Shown one piece after another: positions 12,938 through 13,434 of a DNA stretch of 13,434 nt; position 1 is the first letter of the stretch; each line of letters begins with the position of its first letter. The stretch is from contig URQP01000076.1 in the NCBI GenBank assembly GCA_900550025.1, positions 1 through 13,434 on the forward strand. Reading direction: 5' to 3'. The position numbers and the translations under genes were made by a program. This DNA comes from an uncultured Porphyromonadaceae bacterium. Lineage in GTDB: Bacteria; Bacteroidota; Bacteroidia; Bacteroidales; Muribaculaceae. Below the pieces are notes generated by a model. The model did no database searches, had not been told where the DNA came from, and saw only the letters and a program-made list of their open reading frames with translations.

Positions 12938-13434
12938 CTAATCGATTTTTTTCATCCTGACCGTCGTGTCAGGCTCTATCGCCTTGCCCGAAGCGGTCAA
13001 TTGTTTGATATGGTTAATTATGTCAGTTTTCAATTGTTCCTCACTGCGGGCCACCACCTTTCCGCCCGTGGCGAACGAAGCCATATTGTCGCCTCCGTTG
13101 GCAAGATAGTCGATTGTGGCCACCAAATATTTCCTGTCAGGCTCCAACGGCTTGCCGCCAATCCTCACGTCCACCGCCCGGCCGCCTTTCATCCCGGCCG
13201 ACACATGGCGGCTGACAGCGTCGCCCCCGCGGCCGGCCATCACGTCCAGACCCTCCTGAAGCGACCGGCCGTCTATCTCCATCACCACCACGCTGTTGGT
13301 AAACGGAAGCATCGTCAGCACAAGCCCCATCGAAACGTCGCCCTCAGGCAACGGCTGGCGTATGCCGCCCTTGTTGATTATCGCCAAATCTATTTTCCTT
13401 TCAGTCAGACCGGCGGCTATGTCATACACCGCAT
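12938..13434 (-). CDS. 5'-nucleotidase C-terminal domain protein (partial, 5' end outside window)
   Basis: About 165 C-terminal residues are present and the frame stays open to the window edge, so the true start lies beyond 13434. The GTG at 13429 is probably not a start. The sequence matches the C-terminal substrate-binding domain of UshA/5'-nucleotidase proteins: INKGGIRQPLPEGD, LTMLPFTNSVVVMEIDG, and DYLANGGDNMASF, which is the usual nucleobase-stacking and closing region. In many Bacteroidota this domain is encoded separately from the metallophosphatase domain, so the catalytic part may be a neighbouring gene outside the window. It should act in the periplasm on nucleotides. It ends 2 bases before the GH3/beta-lactamase gene. 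Confidence 0.9.
   Translation of the reverse strand, partial: AVYDIAAGLTERKIDLAIINKGGIRQPLPEGDVSMGLVLTMLPFTNSVVVMEIDGRSLQEGLDVMAGRGGDAVSRHVSAGMKGGRAVDVRIGGKPLEPDRKYLVATIDYLANGGDNMASFATGGKVVARSEEQLKTDIINHIKQLTASGKAIEPDTTVRMKKID

Noticed and set aside
1..13434. CRISPR array, insertion sequence or prophage
   Set aside because: No regularly spaced repeats of CRISPR size, no transposase, integrase, capsid or tail gene can be read in any frame.

Overview
The window looks like a chromosomal segment of a Bacteroidales bacterium (Bacteroidota). The evidence is ObgE and the other core proteins of Bacteroidota type, promoters of the TTTG-N20-TAnnTTTG kind, an almost complete lack of Shine-Dalgarno sequences, tRNA genes without an encoded CCA, and a lipid-free secreted GH3/beta-lactamase fusion typical of this group. 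The genus cannot be settled from the sequence alone. Core genes are GC-rich, and a block from about 2.7 to 9.77 kb is clearly AT-rich.

Left core part (1-2.7 kb): a non-coding stretch with heptamer repeats and hairpins (1-414), then pgeF (multicopper-oxidase-like/purine nucleoside phosphorylase family) and obgE (ribosome-assembly GTPase) on the minus strand with an 11-bp overlap. tRNA-Arg(CCT) lies just upstream on the same strand, possibly in the same transcript. tRNA-Leu(CAA) is divergent, and both tRNA genes have well-formed Bacteroidota promoters. A strong rho-independent terminator follows tRNA-Leu and marks the left edge of the island.

Accessory island (about 2.74-9.77 kb): six AT-rich genes with no integrase or transposase in view. 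Three form a minus-strand operon: an internally duplicated protein of unknown function (4374-5234), a WYL-domain regulator (3432-4337) and an unknown helical protein (2826-3425). Divergent from it is an unknown 264-aa protein (5399-6193). Convergent with that gene is a 762-aa Sel1-repeat/PKD-like/LRR-like fusion (6323-8611), followed by what looks like the beheaded remnant of a calcineurin-type phosphoesterase that starts by an ATGA overlap. Upstream is a 294-aa protein with uracil-DNA-glycosylase-superfamily-like motifs (8713-9597). Four transcription units of this island carry the same upstream layout, a (T)TGGCATAA-like box placed 8 bases before an nAnnTTTG box, so the otherwise unrelated genes may be one co-regulated accessory system. 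A WYL regulator in the block fits a stress or defence role, but no effector with a proven activity is visible.

Right core part (9.77-13.4 kb): heptamer repeats, a 40-bp palindrome and other hairpins fill the non-coding 9767-9965. Next comes a large exported GH3 beta-N-acetylhexosaminidase/serine beta-lactamase-like fusion (9966-12935), directly behind the C-terminal domain of a 5'-nucleotidase family protein (12938 to the window end, cut by the edge). These two probably form an operon acting in the periplasm on cell-wall amino sugars or peptides and on nucleotides.
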